From: an uncultured Methanobrevibacter sp. | Lineage (GTDB): Archaea; Methanobacteriota; Methanobacteria; Methanobacteriales; Methanobacteriaceae | DNA length: 54,766 bases | Assembly (NCBI RefSeq): GCF_902764455.1 | Contig: NZ_CACWVY010000023.1 | Location: 1 to 54,766 of the forward strand | Reading direction: 5' to 3' | In this document: piece by piece, positions 8,830 to 17,126 of the stretch | How the letters are laid out: every line of letters begins with the position of its first letter | Position numbering within the stretch: position 1 is the stretch's first letter | The notes under the pieces: generated by a model | What the model saw: the letters and a program-made list of their open reading frames with translations, nothing else | Told to the model about the DNA's origin: nothing | Databases searched by the model: none | Made by a program: the position numbers and the translations under genes

Positions 8830-9759
8830 TTATTCCTTACTTTTTTTATAATAATTACCGTCCTTTACAAGCAGATTCATTTCAATAAGTTCACCCAGAT
8901 TTTTATCTATCTTTTCATCGAAGTTTTTGGATTTGTATCTAATCATTGCCTTTTTAATATCTTCAAATGTGGATGAATCATCAATTGCATCATAAATGCT
9001 TTTCTGGAAAGGCGTTAATGTAAAAATAATCTCATCGAGAGCCTGAGCTTTACCTGTGACATTGCCGAAATCCCAGTAGTCATCCTTAACTTTAACATTA
9101 AGCTCCTCTTCCAGCTGCACAATTTTGTCTTTTAGAAGGTCAAGGTGAGGATAACTTGCAAGACCGTATTTGTGCTTGGATATTTTAGCTAAAAACTCTT
9201 CATAACATTTTTTAAGATCAATATTTTTTGAATAAAATGAATCAAGAACATATACATTATCGTCAATGACTTTAACTACCTTATAGTCACCTGAATCCTC
9301 GCAGTAGTTAACAGTTTCAAATTCATTGACATTCCACATATGATCCATAAGGAAATTTCTCACAAACTCCGCATCTTCAAGACTGTCATAATATCCGAAG
9401 ATATAGTCATCACCGGCAATACGTTTTTTGATTACGAATGTATCAAATACCTTTAAAATATTGAGACCATATTTTGAGTTGTTCGGGTTTCTTTTATGCT
9501 TTTTAACCAGTCTTGAAACAGTATCTTGGGAGGGTTTTTGTTTGTATTTGGCAAGAAGATATATTTTATCCTCATAAACTGTTAAAACAAGGTAATTTTC
9601 ATCATGCCCGATGATTTGAGGAGTTTTATTTAAATCCCAGTCATTTTCAACCAAAAAGTCCCTGATAAATATTGCATCGTCCAGATTAGTTATTTTTGCA
9701 TAGGTTTTGGATGCCTTTACAATAGTATATGAGTTTCTGTTTTCCCTGATGTATTTCAT
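8830..9759 (-). CDS. hypothetical protein with two AP2-like repeats and a winged-helix-like C-terminus
   Basis: A 309-residue soluble protein with a clear internal duplication. Residues about 8-75 and 105-180 each run beta strands into a helix ending IRDFLVENDWDLNK or VRNFLMDHMWNVNE. The layout (FGYYDSLEDAEFVRNF) is like AP2/integrase N-terminal DNA-binding repeats. The last 90 residues (FTLTPFQKSIYDAIDDSSTFEDIKK) look like a winged-helix reader. DNA binding is therefore an inference. The TATA-like string TATATATTG lies just upstream and the mRNA may be nearly leaderless. It ends 6 bases from the convergent tautomerase gene. Confidence 0.65.
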   Translation of the reverse strand: MKYIRENRNSYTIVKASKTYAKITNLDDAIFIRDFLVENDWDLNKTPQIIGHDENYLVLTVYEDKIYLLAKYKQKPSQDTVSRLVKKHKRNPNNSKYGLNILKVFDTFVIKKRIAGDDYIFGYYDSLEDAEFVRNFLMDHMWNVNEFETVNYCEDSGDYKVVKVIDDNVYVLDSFYSKNIDLKKCYEEFLAKISKHKYGLASYPHLDLLKDKIVQLEEELNVKVKDDYWDFGNVTGKAQALDEIIFTLTPFQKSIYDAIDDSSTFEDIKKAMIRYKSKNFDEKIDKNLGELIEMNLLVKDGNYYKKSKE

Positions 9760-9819
9760 TGTATATATATTGAACTTACTATTAAAAAAAATATTGGATA
9801 AAAAAAGAAAAAAAATGCT

Positions 9820-10527
9820 TTAATTGAATTTAACAGAAGCTGCCACCTGTTTAATTAAAGCTAAATTGTCACCGCCAATGAGAACAACCTGATTGTCATG
9901 ACTCAGACATGCCACATAATCATCATCTTTAATGGCCGGAGTTATATCATCATCAAAGGACAATTTGACTGAACCGTTGGAATTATCCTTGTCTGAAAAT
10001 TCCATGCCTTTTGATGAAATGGAGAGGTTGTCACCTTCTGCTTCGGAAACGCTGAAATTGTCTTTGGAAAGGGCTACAGAATCGCCGTCAACAGAGAAAT
10101 TCAAGCCTTTTTTTGGAATAAAGCTGCTTGCAAAATCAAATGCCTCCTTGAATGAACCGTTGACATTGCCTGCTTTTATATTCGGATTTTTGAGCTTGAC
10201 TATTGTGCAGTTTGCATTTTCCTCAACAACGTCATTGCCTTTTTTCAGGTCATTTAAAAACTTGGCGGCCATGTCATTGCCTGAGCGGGAGTCATTGAAA
10301 TAGACTATGCTACTGATATCCTTGGAATTGTTTGCGGTATTTTCATAAACAACAAGAGCCATATCTGTCCCATTAGCACTGATGTTGGTTGTAGCCTGCT
10401 CGGAAAAATCACACTCTGCAGGAAGATTGATGCTGAAGTTAGTAAACTCAATAGCACCTGCTGCAGATATTGTAAATGCAACGAGAACTACAATCACTAT
10501 ACTCAATATTTTAGAATTAATTTTCAA
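9820..10527 (-). CDS. secreted protein of a five-member local paralogous family
   Basis: A 235-residue exported protein. A signal peptide or membrane anchor (residues 5-26, ILSIVIVVLVAFTISAAGA) is followed by FTNFSINLPAECDF and, at the end, VLIGGDNLALIKQVAASVKF. The same start (DF-x-F-x-M-x-x-P) and finish (G-x-D-x-x-x-LK-x-M-x-x-S-V/I-x-F) occur in four proteins encoded between 48.8 and 51.6 kb, so this is a paralogous extracellular domain. A middle insertion rich in serine, aspartate and lysine is unique to this member. The function is not known; the location is outside the membrane. Confidence 0.7.
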   Translation of the reverse strand: MKINSKILSIVIVVLVAFTISAAGAIEFTNFSINLPAECDFSEQATTNISANGTDMALVVYENTANNSKDISSIVYFNDSRSGNDMAAKFLNDLKKGNDVVEENANCTIVKLKNPNIKAGNVNGSFKEAFDFASSFIPKKGLNFSVDGDSVALSKDNFSVSEAEGDNLSISSKGMEFSDKDNSNGSVKLSFDDDITPAIKDDDYVACLSHDNQVVLIGGDNLALIKQVAASVKFN

Positions 10528-10603
10528 ATAATCACCATATAAAAATATGGAAACAGGTAATAAAAAAACTATCGAAAAAAAAAAGAAAATAAGAAAATAA
10601 TTC

Positions 10604-12784
10604 CTATTTTTTAACAGTTACTGTCTTTTGAACAGTGTCTTTTAGATAAGTTGCCTTATATGTTATTTTTTTGCCGACTTTAAGGTTTGAGGTTTTAAAG
10701 ACAGCTTTTGAAATTCCATTTTTGTTGGTTTTGACTTTTAAGGTTTTACCGTTGAATTTAAATTTAATAACCTTATTTTTAACTTTGCCTGAAAGCTTGG
10801 CTTTTAAAACCACATTTTTGGATGATTTTTTAACTTTAACAGTGCTTAAACTCAAAATATGTTTTACAGTGAGCTTTTTGCTTGTTGAGGCAGATTTGAA
10901 AAATGCCTGAATCCTGTACTGGCCAGGTTTTAATTTGTTAACCTTAAGTGTGGCAATGCCTTTCTTATCTGTTTTGACCTTAAGTGTTTTACCTGCAACC
11001 TTGAAGGTCACATAGGTATTTTTAGCAATCTTATCGTTTATATAGACTTTAACTTTGGCATTATTTGTATAGGCAACATTAACGTTCGCTATTTTAACTT
11101 TAGTGTTTAAAACATCGAAAAATGCAAATAATGTGACATTATATCCGTTATCTCCAATATAATATGCATCAACATCATATGTTCCGATTTTGAAGTTTTT
11201 AAGTGAAAGACGTGCCTGGCCGTTTTTAATTTGGACAGTGAAGTTTTGGCCGTTAATACTGAAGATTACTTTTCCTTTTGAAGTCTTTAGGGTTTTGACA
11301 ACAACTGATTTGTCCTCACCGACATAGATTTCATTAGGACATGTTATATCCGGTTCGACTTCAAGATAATCGGTTCGATTGCTTAGGTTAAAGTCATCAC
11401 CTGTATAAGTTGCAAAGATTTTATAAATGTCAGGCTCGAGATTACCCAAATCGATCAGGGCATATCCTTTGACAAGTTTTGCGCTTTTGAAAAATTTATC
11501 GTTAACGTATACTTCAAGACTGCCTTTAGCTGAAGGAGGAAGTGTTAAATGTACCTCTTTTTCAAGGCCGATGTAGGAGGATGACTGAATGTAAATCTCG
11601 TATTCAATTGTGAAATTTGTTGATTCTGACCAGTTGTAGTATTTATCATCTCCCTTGAAGTCAAAATTGAGTGTGTGGTTTCCGGCAGGAAGTCTTGAAA
11701 CATCTATTTCAATCCAGCCTGAATTGTCTATTTCAAAATCTCTGATTTGAGCACCGTCAATAGTAATGTTAATCAGATTTTTGTTAAAGTCTGTCGGCAC
11801 GACTATTACGACCTGACCTCCTTCACCGTATATGAATGATCCATAATCAAAGATATCCACATAATAGTCCACATTGACCTGCACTTTTTTGGATTTGGAA
11901 AATTTGCTTGCATTGTACTGGACTTCAATCATATGCTGGCCGCAGGTTATTTTTGGAAATGTTGAATATAAAAATTCACCGTATTTGTCGAGTTTATCTG
12001 AAAAGACTTTTTTGCCGTCAACAAAGACGCTTACAACACCGTCAGTATTGTTGATTATCCTTGCACTTATGCAGTCGTCATGTTCGAGAATGATATGGGA
12101 AGGTATGTCTATCAGCATGTCAACAACAGTGAAGTTGAAAGTCCTGTTGAATTTCTTATAGTACTTATCCCCGCTGTAAACCACAGTCAGGTTATGGCTT
12201 CCAAGAGGCAGTGTGTTGAATTTTGTAACATTCAAAAAGCAGTACTGACGTGCAGTGAAATTATCTGCAAAAATACCATCAATATAAATTTTAACTTCCC
12301 CATTTGCAGAAAAGGGGAAAAATAATGATGCACGAGCCATCTCATCATCCTTTAGAATTTCTTCAGTAAATCCCGGAGTTGTAAAGTTAGAAGGAATATT
12401 CATGACTTTAAGAGTGTGATTTGACGGGATTAAAGTATTGTTGAAAAAGAGATCTATTTTGTAGTTTAGATGGTCTGTATTTCTGTTAACAACTATTAAA
12501 GAAATTGCCTTTTTAGGAATTGAGATTGGAATCTTGACGGATTCTGATATGTTTTCATTGTAAAATTCCACATTATTGATTGTTGCTTTTAGATTTCCGC
12601 TTGTATTTTCCGGAATTTCAACATCAATATATCCCAAATCTTCTTTATAAACAGTATCATTGAATGATACCTTTATATCATCGACTATTTGCGTTTCGTT
12701 GGCGGCATCTCCTGATGCGGAAATTGGAGCCATCACGCAAAAAGCGAGTAAAAATATTAAAATTAACAATAATTTTGATTTCAC
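10604..12784 (-). CDS. adhesin-like secreted protein with Ig-like repeats
   Basis: A 726-residue exported protein. The start is taken at a GTG preceded by GAGGCG at good spacing, which places a signal peptide (KLLLILIFLLAFCVMAPISA) right at the N-terminus; the frame stays open 14 codons further to an ATG with no such site. About six beta-sandwich repeats follow, each with GxHxLxVxYxGDxxY-like strands (for example LPLGSHNLTVVYSGDKYY). A basic C-terminal module (KKITYKATYLKDTVQKTVTVKK) is shared with the next gene. These are typical methanogen adhesin-like proteins, thought to bind host or microbial partners. There is no C-terminal membrane anchor; the cationic module may hold it to the wall. 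Confidence 0.85.
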   Translation of the reverse strand: MKSKLLLILIFLLAFCVMAPISASGDAANETQIVDDIKVSFNDTVYKEDLGYIDVEIPENTSGNLKATINNVEFYNENISESVKIPISIPKKAISLIVVNRNTDHLNYKIDLFFNNTLIPSNHTLKVMNIPSNFTTPGFTEEILKDDEMARASLFFPFSANGEVKIYIDGIFADNFTARQYCFLNVTKFNTLPLGSHNLTVVYSGDKYYKKFNRTFNFTVVDMLIDIPSHIILEHDDCISARIINNTDGVVSVFVDGKKVFSDKLDKYGEFLYSTFPKITCGQHMIEVQYNASKFSKSKKVQVNVDYYVDIFDYGSFIYGEGGQVVIVVPTDFNKNLINITIDGAQIRDFEIDNSGWIEIDVSRLPAGNHTLNFDFKGDDKYYNWSESTNFTIEYEIYIQSSSYIGLEKEVHLTLPPSAKGSLEVYVNDKFFKSAKLVKGYALIDLGNLEPDIYKIFATYTGDDFNLSNRTDYLEVEPDITCPNEIYVGEDKSVVVKTLKTSKGKVIFSINGQNFTVQIKNGQARLSLKNFKIGTYDVDAYYIGDNGYNVTLFAFFDVLNTKVKIANVNVAYTNNAKVKVYINDKIAKNTYVTFKVAGKTLKVKTDKKGIATLKVNKLKPGQYRIQAFFKSASTSKKLTVKHILSLSTVKVKKSSKNVVLKAKLSGKVKNKVIKFKFNGKTLKVKTNKNGISKAVFKTSNLKVGKKITYKATYLKDTVQKTVTVKK

Positions 12785-12882
12785 GATTTTCGCCTCTAAA
12801 TTATATTTGAATATATCTATATTCAAACTAATATAAAACTGATTGGCAAAAAATTAAAAAAAAAGAAAAAATAGATAAAAAT

Positions 12883-14508
12883 CTATCTTTTAACTGTGAC
12901 ACCAACTTTAACAGTGTCTTTTAGGTAAGTTGCCTGATAGGTTATTTTTTTACCTGACTTGAGTTTTCCTAAAACTTTTGATGGAATAGTAAGTATTGCA
13001 ACACCTTTTGAATTGGTTTTTACCTTGGTTGATATACCTGGGAATTTGAAACTGATCCATTTGTTTTTAAGGTATTTTCCGTTGACTTTAGCCAAACTTG
13101 CCTGAATGACAAGACTTTTTGCTGACCTTTTAACAGTTACTTTTTTAAGTGTCACAAGATGTTTTACTGTCAATATTTTTGTTACAGTTTTACCAAGAGC
13201 TATTGTGGTTATTTTATAGTTTCCAGGAGCTTTTGTGATTTTTAAGCTTGCATAACCGTTTTTATCAACAAATGTGGATTTAACTTCAACATTGTTGATT
13301 TTAAATACTACTCTTGCGCCGGCAGCAGGTTTAGAACCGATTGTTACTTTTACCTTGTAGATTCCGTTGGCAGTATATACTGTATTGAAATTGCTTGCTA
13401 TTACAACGGAATTTGTAGGATTTACAGCTTTAAAGGAAGCATAGATTCCTTCACCATCATTAAATGAAGATGATTCTTCAAAATTGACATAACCATATTT
13501 TGCATCATTGATTTCAAATCCAGTAATGTCATAGTTTCCAGAAGCCAGTCCGATTGACGGGATTACAATATTGCCGTTTTTATAAGCTATATCAAAGTCA
13601 ATATAATCATCTAAAGCATCACTATATATTGAAAGTAAAAATGAACCTTGAGCATCTTTAGGCAAATCAACTGACAACACATTGTCTTTTCCTATAGTGA
13701 TTTTATCTTTAACATTGATTTTAGGATAAACATCTAAAGATGCTTCCTGGTCGAAAAGATAATCATCATCACTAAATTCAAAACGATAGGTATACATTCC
13801 CATATTTAAATTGGAAAATACTGCTTTTGAAACACCATTAATTACATCAAAATAAATCACTTCACCGTCAATATAATCCCCTTCACCATCAAAACGGGAA
13901 GGAGTAACATATAATGTTCCGCTAATGTTTCTGTGTAAATTCAAGATAAATGTTGCACTTTCTCCAAGAGCTACACTTTTAGGACCTGTGAATTCATAAT
14001 CAACAATACTTAAAACCATTTCACCGTCAGTTACTGCATAATCATCACCTTCATATACAAATGTTAATAAATGATCTCCGATAAACTCATCTTCTGCAAA
14101 ATTAAGGTCAGATATTTTTACCTGAGCAAATCCGTTAACTAACTCAACACCTGCCAGATAATCTCCGGTATCATAATCCCCTTCAAATACTGAAAGATTA
14201 CCGTAAGCATCACTTGGAAGGGTTAAGCTGGCAATAACTGCATCATCCATATAATAAACCGGACCCAATTCTTCATTGACCTCTACAATAATTTCATCTT
14301 CATCCACTTCCCAGTCATCGTCGTCTTCATCTTCACTATCATCATACCAATCGTCAGAATCATCCCATTCGTCAACTGCCGAAAGAGCATCATCGCTCTG
14401 GATTGATAAATCATCAGCTGAAGCAATATCGCCATTAGCGCTGACAGCTCCAACCGAGAGTATGGTCAAAAGAATCAGACAAACTAAAAAAATTTTTTTA
14501 ATCTTCAT
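12883..14508 (-). CDS. adhesin-like secreted protein with acidic N-terminus
   Basis: A 541-residue exported protein. The signal peptide ends near VGAVSANGD. Residues about 45-75 are almost all D, E, W and S (DDWYDDSEDEDDDDWEVDED), which could bind cations. Ig-like repeats follow (GDHLLTFVYEGDDYAV; YTYRFEFSDDDYLF), then the basic C-terminal module (GKKITYQATYLKDTVKVGVTVKR), nearly identical in plan to the neighbouring adhesin. The two are tandem relatives on one strand, probably with separate promoters. A role in surface attachment is inferred from the family. Confidence 0.83.
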   Translation of the reverse strand: MKIKKIFLVCLILLTILSVGAVSANGDIASADDLSIQSDDALSAVDEWDDSDDWYDDSEDEDDDDWEVDEDEIIVEVNEELGPVYYMDDAVIASLTLPSDAYGNLSVFEGDYDTGDYLAGVELVNGFAQVKISDLNFAEDEFIGDHLLTFVYEGDDYAVTDGEMVLSIVDYEFTGPKSVALGESATFILNLHRNISGTLYVTPSRFDGEGDYIDGEVIYFDVINGVSKAVFSNLNMGMYTYRFEFSDDDYLFDQEASLDVYPKINVKDKITIGKDNVLSVDLPKDAQGSFLLSIYSDALDDYIDFDIAYKNGNIVIPSIGLASGNYDITGFEINDAKYGYVNFEESSSFNDGEGIYASFKAVNPTNSVVIASNFNTVYTANGIYKVKVTIGSKPAAGARVVFKINNVEVKSTFVDKNGYASLKITKAPGNYKITTIALGKTVTKILTVKHLVTLKKVTVKRSAKSLVIQASLAKVNGKYLKNKWISFKFPGISTKVKTNSKGVAILTIPSKVLGKLKSGKKITYQATYLKDTVKVGVTVKR

Positions 14509-14672
14509 GATAAAATCCCCTGATATATATAATTATATTTATCTAAAACAATACTATATAATTATATTTGTAATATTATTTAGGCATTTTTTAGATACAA
14601 ATTAGTCCTTAAGATTAATTAATCCATGTGAGTTGGATTAGAGGTATATTTCAAGTGTAACTGCCTGAAATC

Positions 14673-14834
14673 ATGAATATGACCAAATGCTTTCAAAAAT
14701 ATAATGTTATAAATGATTTTATCCAAAAAATAAATGCTGAGCTGAAGATTCCTCCAAACTACAAAACGGGCAAAAATCCTGAGTTACTGGCAAAAAATTT
14801 TCATACAGTAACAGGTTCAAATCACCCTGATTAG
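14673..14834 (+). CDS. possible 53-residue protein
   Basis: A short frame, MNMTKCFQKYNVINDFIQK, followed by INAELKIPPNYKTGKNPEL and ending FHTVTGSNHPD. The composition looks protein-like and unlike the AT-rich flanks, but there is no clear ribosome binding site and no recognised family. It could be the remnant of a longer gene. It occupies most of the 616-base gap between the acidic adhesin and the TetR gene. The rest of that gap is AT-rich, apart from a TTTCAAGTGTAA string that matches the repeat block near 5.1 kb. Confidence 0.3.
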   Translation: MNMTKCFQKYNVINDFIQKINAELKIPPNYKTGKNPELLAKNFHTVTGSNHPD

Positions 14835-15124
14835 AGTATAATTTTTTAAAAGCAGCTTTTTTGAAAAAATCAAAATTTTAAATTTAGAAAAATACAAATA
14901 ATAACAAGACAAGGCCAGATTCACCCTGAAAAAAAATTCAAAAATTCTGAGTTACCGGCAATAACAGTGCTTTATTGGAAAAAAATTTTTTTCTAGACAA
15001 TGGCTTAAAAAGGCCAAAATTGAAAAAATCCTCTTGGATATATTTTGCTTTTGACATGTGTTTCAATTCACCTCACGAAAAAGAAATGAATAAATTTATA
15101 ACGATTTATAATATAGTATATATT

Positions 15125-15715
15125 ATGGCAATTGAACTTGACAGCACTGAGGAAAAAATAGTAAGCGCAACCTATAAAATCCTTCTACGAGACGGCAGGG
15201 ACAAGGCTACAACCAAAAGAATATCCAAAGAGGCCGAAGTCAATGAAGTAACAATATTCCGGAAGTTCAAAACCAAAAAGAACCTGATTGAAATTACCGA
15301 AGAATATTACCTCCAACGCTTTCAGGACACTGTTGAAAATATTTTTGAGTTTAATGAAGATGATGAGCTTGAAGATTATCTTCAAAAAAATTTTAAAGGA
15401 ATGTTAAATCTTCCTGAAGAAGAATTCCGTATAATTAAAATAGCTATGGAAGAAGTGGACGATGTTTTAAGCAAAAAACTTATAATCGCTTTAATTACAG
15501 ACACTATCCTTAAAAAATATGAAGAATTCTTTACCCTTCAAATCGAAAAGGGTAAAATCAGGGATGTTGATGTGAAGGCCATAAGCCTGACTGTTTTCAG
15601 TATAACATTCCAGTCTGTCGTTTTATGGAAAGTATACAACAAAACTCCTAATGAAGAAACAAGAGATCTTTCAGAAAGTTTACTGGACATCATCTATAAC
15701 GGAATCAAACCTTAA
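15125..15715 (+). CDS. TetR family transcriptional regulator
   Basis: A 196-residue regulator. The N-terminal helix-turn-helix is plain: TEEKIVSATYKILLRDG, then TTKRISKEAEVNEVTIFRKF with the YxYF-like recognition turn, then KKNLIEI. The C-terminal part is all-helical, as in TetR ligand and dimer domains. The frame remains open for 50 codons upstream, but that stretch reads as untranslated promoter sequence, and the ATG used here puts the HTH at the usual place. TATA-like sequence directly precedes it, so the mRNA may be leaderless. The structured RNA array, the AEC transporter and the micropeptide array lie downstream. It is a candidate ligand of the shared palindrome there (inference). Confidence 0.88.
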   Translation: MAIELDSTEEKIVSATYKILLRDGRDKATTKRISKEAEVNEVTIFRKFKTKKNLIEITEEYYLQRFQDTVENIFEFNEDDELEDYLQKNFKGMLNLPEEEFRIIKIAMEEVDDVLSKKLIIALITDTILKKYEEFFTLQIEKGKIRDVDVKAISLTVFSITFQSVVLWKVYNKTPNEETRDLSESLLDIIYNGIKP

Positions 15716-15746
15716 TTCTTACAGTCCAGATTAATTAAAGGAAAAT

Positions 15747-15830
15747 ATGGCAGACTTCATAGATAGTCAGCTCCATCGCCAAAACACCAACAACATTACT
15801 GATTTTGAGATAAAATACTCCTCATATTAA
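15747..15830 (+). CDS. possible 27-residue peptide after tetR
   Basis: A 28-codon frame with AAAGGAAAAT ahead of its ATG, 31 bases after the tetR stop. It begins MADFIDSQLHRQ and ends EIKYSSY. It ends exactly where the first repeat unit of the RNA array begins. It could be the last gene of a tetR transcript or chance; no family is recognised. Confidence 0.3.
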   Translation: MADFIDSQLHRQNTNNITDFEIKYSSY

Positions 15831-15940
15831 CATTTAAATTTAAAAATAAGATTATATTATAACTATTTTATCTAAAAAAATATAATTATTTCATTTTAAG
15901 TCAAAAAAAACAATATAAATAAGCAAATATATGTAAAAAT

Positions 15941-15973
15941 CTTTATATATGGATAGTTTCATATATTTAATTG
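15941..15973 (+). promoter_or_regulatory. promoter of structured RNA unit 1
   Basis: TATA box CTTTATATAT, then GG, then TTAATTG ending 33 bases from the box start, identical in spacing to units 2 and 3 and to the micropeptide promoter. The palindrome found in the other three is decayed here to an AT-rich string around a conserved AAGC, so unit 1 may escape the shared control. Confidence 0.75.
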
Positions 15974-16115
15974 TGCCTTGAAGTAATTCAAAGGCACAGT
16001 CAAAAAAAATCATTGACCCATTAAGTGAATATCCGAATTTATTTTCGGAATATTCCCGTTTTAATTAGAAAATTGGGAGGCCATACTCCCAATTTCTCTA
16101 AGAACTAATTTTTTT
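15973..16115 (+). ncRNA. structured RNA, unit 1
   Basis: Predicted to start at the G of TTAATTG, 27 bases from the TATA centre. Stem 1 is GTGCCTTGAA paired with TTCAAAGGCAC. Stem 2 is GAATATCCGAA paired with TTCGGAATATTC, with one bulged A. Stem 3 is AATTGGGAG paired with CTCCCAATT around a very short loop. A run of seven T near 16109 is a likely end. It is the smallest copy: the loop of stem 3 is about 6 bases rather than about 30, and the later GGGAATA hairpins are degenerate. A non-coding RNA of no known family as far as I can tell. Confidence 0.7.
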
Positions 16116-16283
16116 ATCCATTTACCTGATTTGAGGAACAAAAAATATCACCTGCTTGAAAAACTTATATGATTTTAGAGAGAATATAAATATCCCATAT
16201 CCTAATTTAAATTTAAAAATAAGATTATATTATAATTATTTTATCTAAAAAAGCATTATTATTTCTTTTTAAGCCAAATAACA

Positions 16284-16303
16284 ATGCAAGTAAGCACTTG
16301 CAT
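16284..16303. promoter_or_regulatory. palindromic operator of RNA unit 2
   Basis: A perfect inverted repeat, ATGCAAGT-AAGC-ACTTGCAT, ends 8 bases (GCGAAAAA) before the TATA box of unit 2. The size and symmetry suit a dimeric helix-turn-helix protein. At this upstream position it could recruit an activator or interfere with TFB/TBP. The same geometry recurs at unit 3 and at the micropeptide operon. Confidence 0.78.
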
Positions 16304-16311
16304 GCGAAAAA

Positions 16312-16344
16312 CTTTATATATGGACAGTTTCATATAATTAATTG
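16312..16344 (+). promoter_or_regulatory. promoter of structured RNA unit 2
   Basis: GCGAAAAA serves as the likely BRE region, then CTTTATATAT, then GG, then TTAATTG ending 33 bases from the box start. Spacing is identical in all copies. Confidence 0.78.
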
Positions 16345-16610
16345 TGCCTAGACAAACACACTGGCACAGCCAAAAAAAAATCATTGACCCTTTAAATGAA
16401 TATCCGGATTTATATCCAAAATATTCCCGTTTTAATTAAAAAATTGGGAGTCCATAAAATACACACCTCGAACATATAATAAACTCCCAATTTTTCTTAA
16501 AACTTATCTTTTTATTCATTCACACGATTCGGGGAATAAAAATATTCCTCAAATCTAAAACTAATCGTTTTTACCATATTGGAGGGAATAGAAATATTCC
16601 CTCACCCTAT
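16344..16610 (+). ncRNA. structured RNA, unit 2
   Basis: Stem 1 is GTGCC/GGCAC. Stem 2 keeps GAATAT/ATATTC with an inner GGAT/ATCC. Stem 3 is AATTGGGAG/CTCCCAATT around a loop of about 35 bases containing CACCTC. Two further hairpins follow: GGGGAATA/TATTCCTC, and a perfect 9-pair GAGGGAATA/TATTCCCTC capped by a GAAA tetraloop of the GNRA kind. The 3' end is uncertain. Stem sequences differ from unit 3 in ways that preserve pairing, for example the GAGGG and TTGGGG versions of the last stem. Confidence 0.72.
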
Positions 16611-16720
16611 TTTAAATCAAAATAAAAACTACACCTGCAGTATTTAAATTTAAAAATATGAGTTTATTTTAATTATTTTATTTAAAATAGCATTATTATT
16701 TCTTTTTTAGGCAAATAAGA

Positions 16721-16740
16721 ATGCAAGTAAGCACTTGCAT
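16721..16740. promoter_or_regulatory. palindromic operator of RNA unit 3
   Basis: The same perfect palindrome as at unit 2, ATGCAAGT-AAGC-ACTTGCAT, again 8 bases (GCGAAAAA) before the TATA box. Confidence 0.78.
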
Positions 16741-16748
16741 GCGAAAAA

Positions 16749-16781
16749 CTTTATATATGGATAGTTTCATATATTTAATTG
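16749..16781 (+). promoter_or_regulatory. promoter of structured RNA unit 3
   Basis: CTTTATATAT, then GG, then TTAATTG at the shared spacing, with the predicted transcript start at the G before TGCC. Confidence 0.78.
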
Positions 16782-17030
16782 TGCCTGGGACGAACTCACA
16801 AGGCACATAAAAAATTCATTAACCCTTTAAAAAAATATCCGGATCAAATCCGGAATATTCCCGCATAAATTAGAAAATTGGGAGACCCATAAATAGCATA
16901 CCTCTAAAATTAACTCCCAATTATCTTTAAATTGATCTTTTGATTCATTCACAAGATTTGGGGAATAGAAATATTCCCCAACTCTTTAAATTTATGGTTT
17001 TACCATATCGGGGAATAAAAATATTCCCCC
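16781..17030 (+). ncRNA. structured RNA, unit 3
   Basis: Stem 1 is TGTGCCT/AGGCACA. Stem 2 is AATATCCGGAT paired with ATCCGGAATATT with the same bulged A as unit 1. Stem 3 is AATTGGGAG/CTCCCAATT with a loop of about 30 bases holding ACCTC. A perfect 10-pair stem TTGGGGAATA/TATTCCCCAA follows with a GAAA loop, then GGGGAATA/TATTCCCC with an AAAA loop. Transcription may run on to the hairpin at 17083. Confidence 0.72.
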
Positions 17031-17082
17031 ACTCCCTTTAATTTAAATTTACTTAAAAAAAAATTTTCTCCATTTAATCCCT

Positions 17083-17106
17083 GGGAGATTTTTAATTAAA
17101 TCTCCC
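17083..17106. terminator. hairpin between RNA array and AEC gene
   Basis: A 9-pair stem, GGGAGATTT/AAATCTCCC, with a 6-base loop, followed by TATTTTTT on the plus strand. It sits between the last RNA unit and the convergent AEC transporter gene, so it could end transcription from both sides. Confidence 0.55.
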
Positions 17107-17126
17107 ACACACTACAAAACTATTTT

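Larger units (their letters stand above)
15832..17110 (+). repeat. three tandem copies of a promoter-plus-structured-RNA unit
   Basis: Units start at 15832, 16205 and 16642, each with ATTTAAATTTAAAAATA followed by about 60 shared AT-rich bases. A TATA box, TTAATTG and a run of hairpins follow in the same order. Unit lengths are about 373, 437 and 468 bases. Stems are kept while loops vary in length and sequence, which argues for selection on RNA structure. No open frame of useful length runs through the conserved part on either strand. The block fills the gap between tetR and the AEC transporter gene. Confidence 0.85.

Noticed and set aside
14276-14605. 109-codon plus-strand frame rich in serine
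   Set aside because: It is the antisense of the acidic stretch of the adhesin (Asp/Glu codons read as Ser); no ribosome site.
14975-15124. N-terminal extension of the TetR protein
   Set aside because: The extra 50 residues precede the normal TetR start and consist of promoter-like AT-rich sequence.
16284-16740. Palindromes as rho-independent hairpins or attachment sites
   Set aside because: They lie upstream of the TATA boxes at constant distance and have no T-run, which fits an operator better.
15973-17030. Protein-coding explanation for the repeat units
   Set aside because: Frames are short, differ between units and are interrupted; conservation follows hairpin stems instead.
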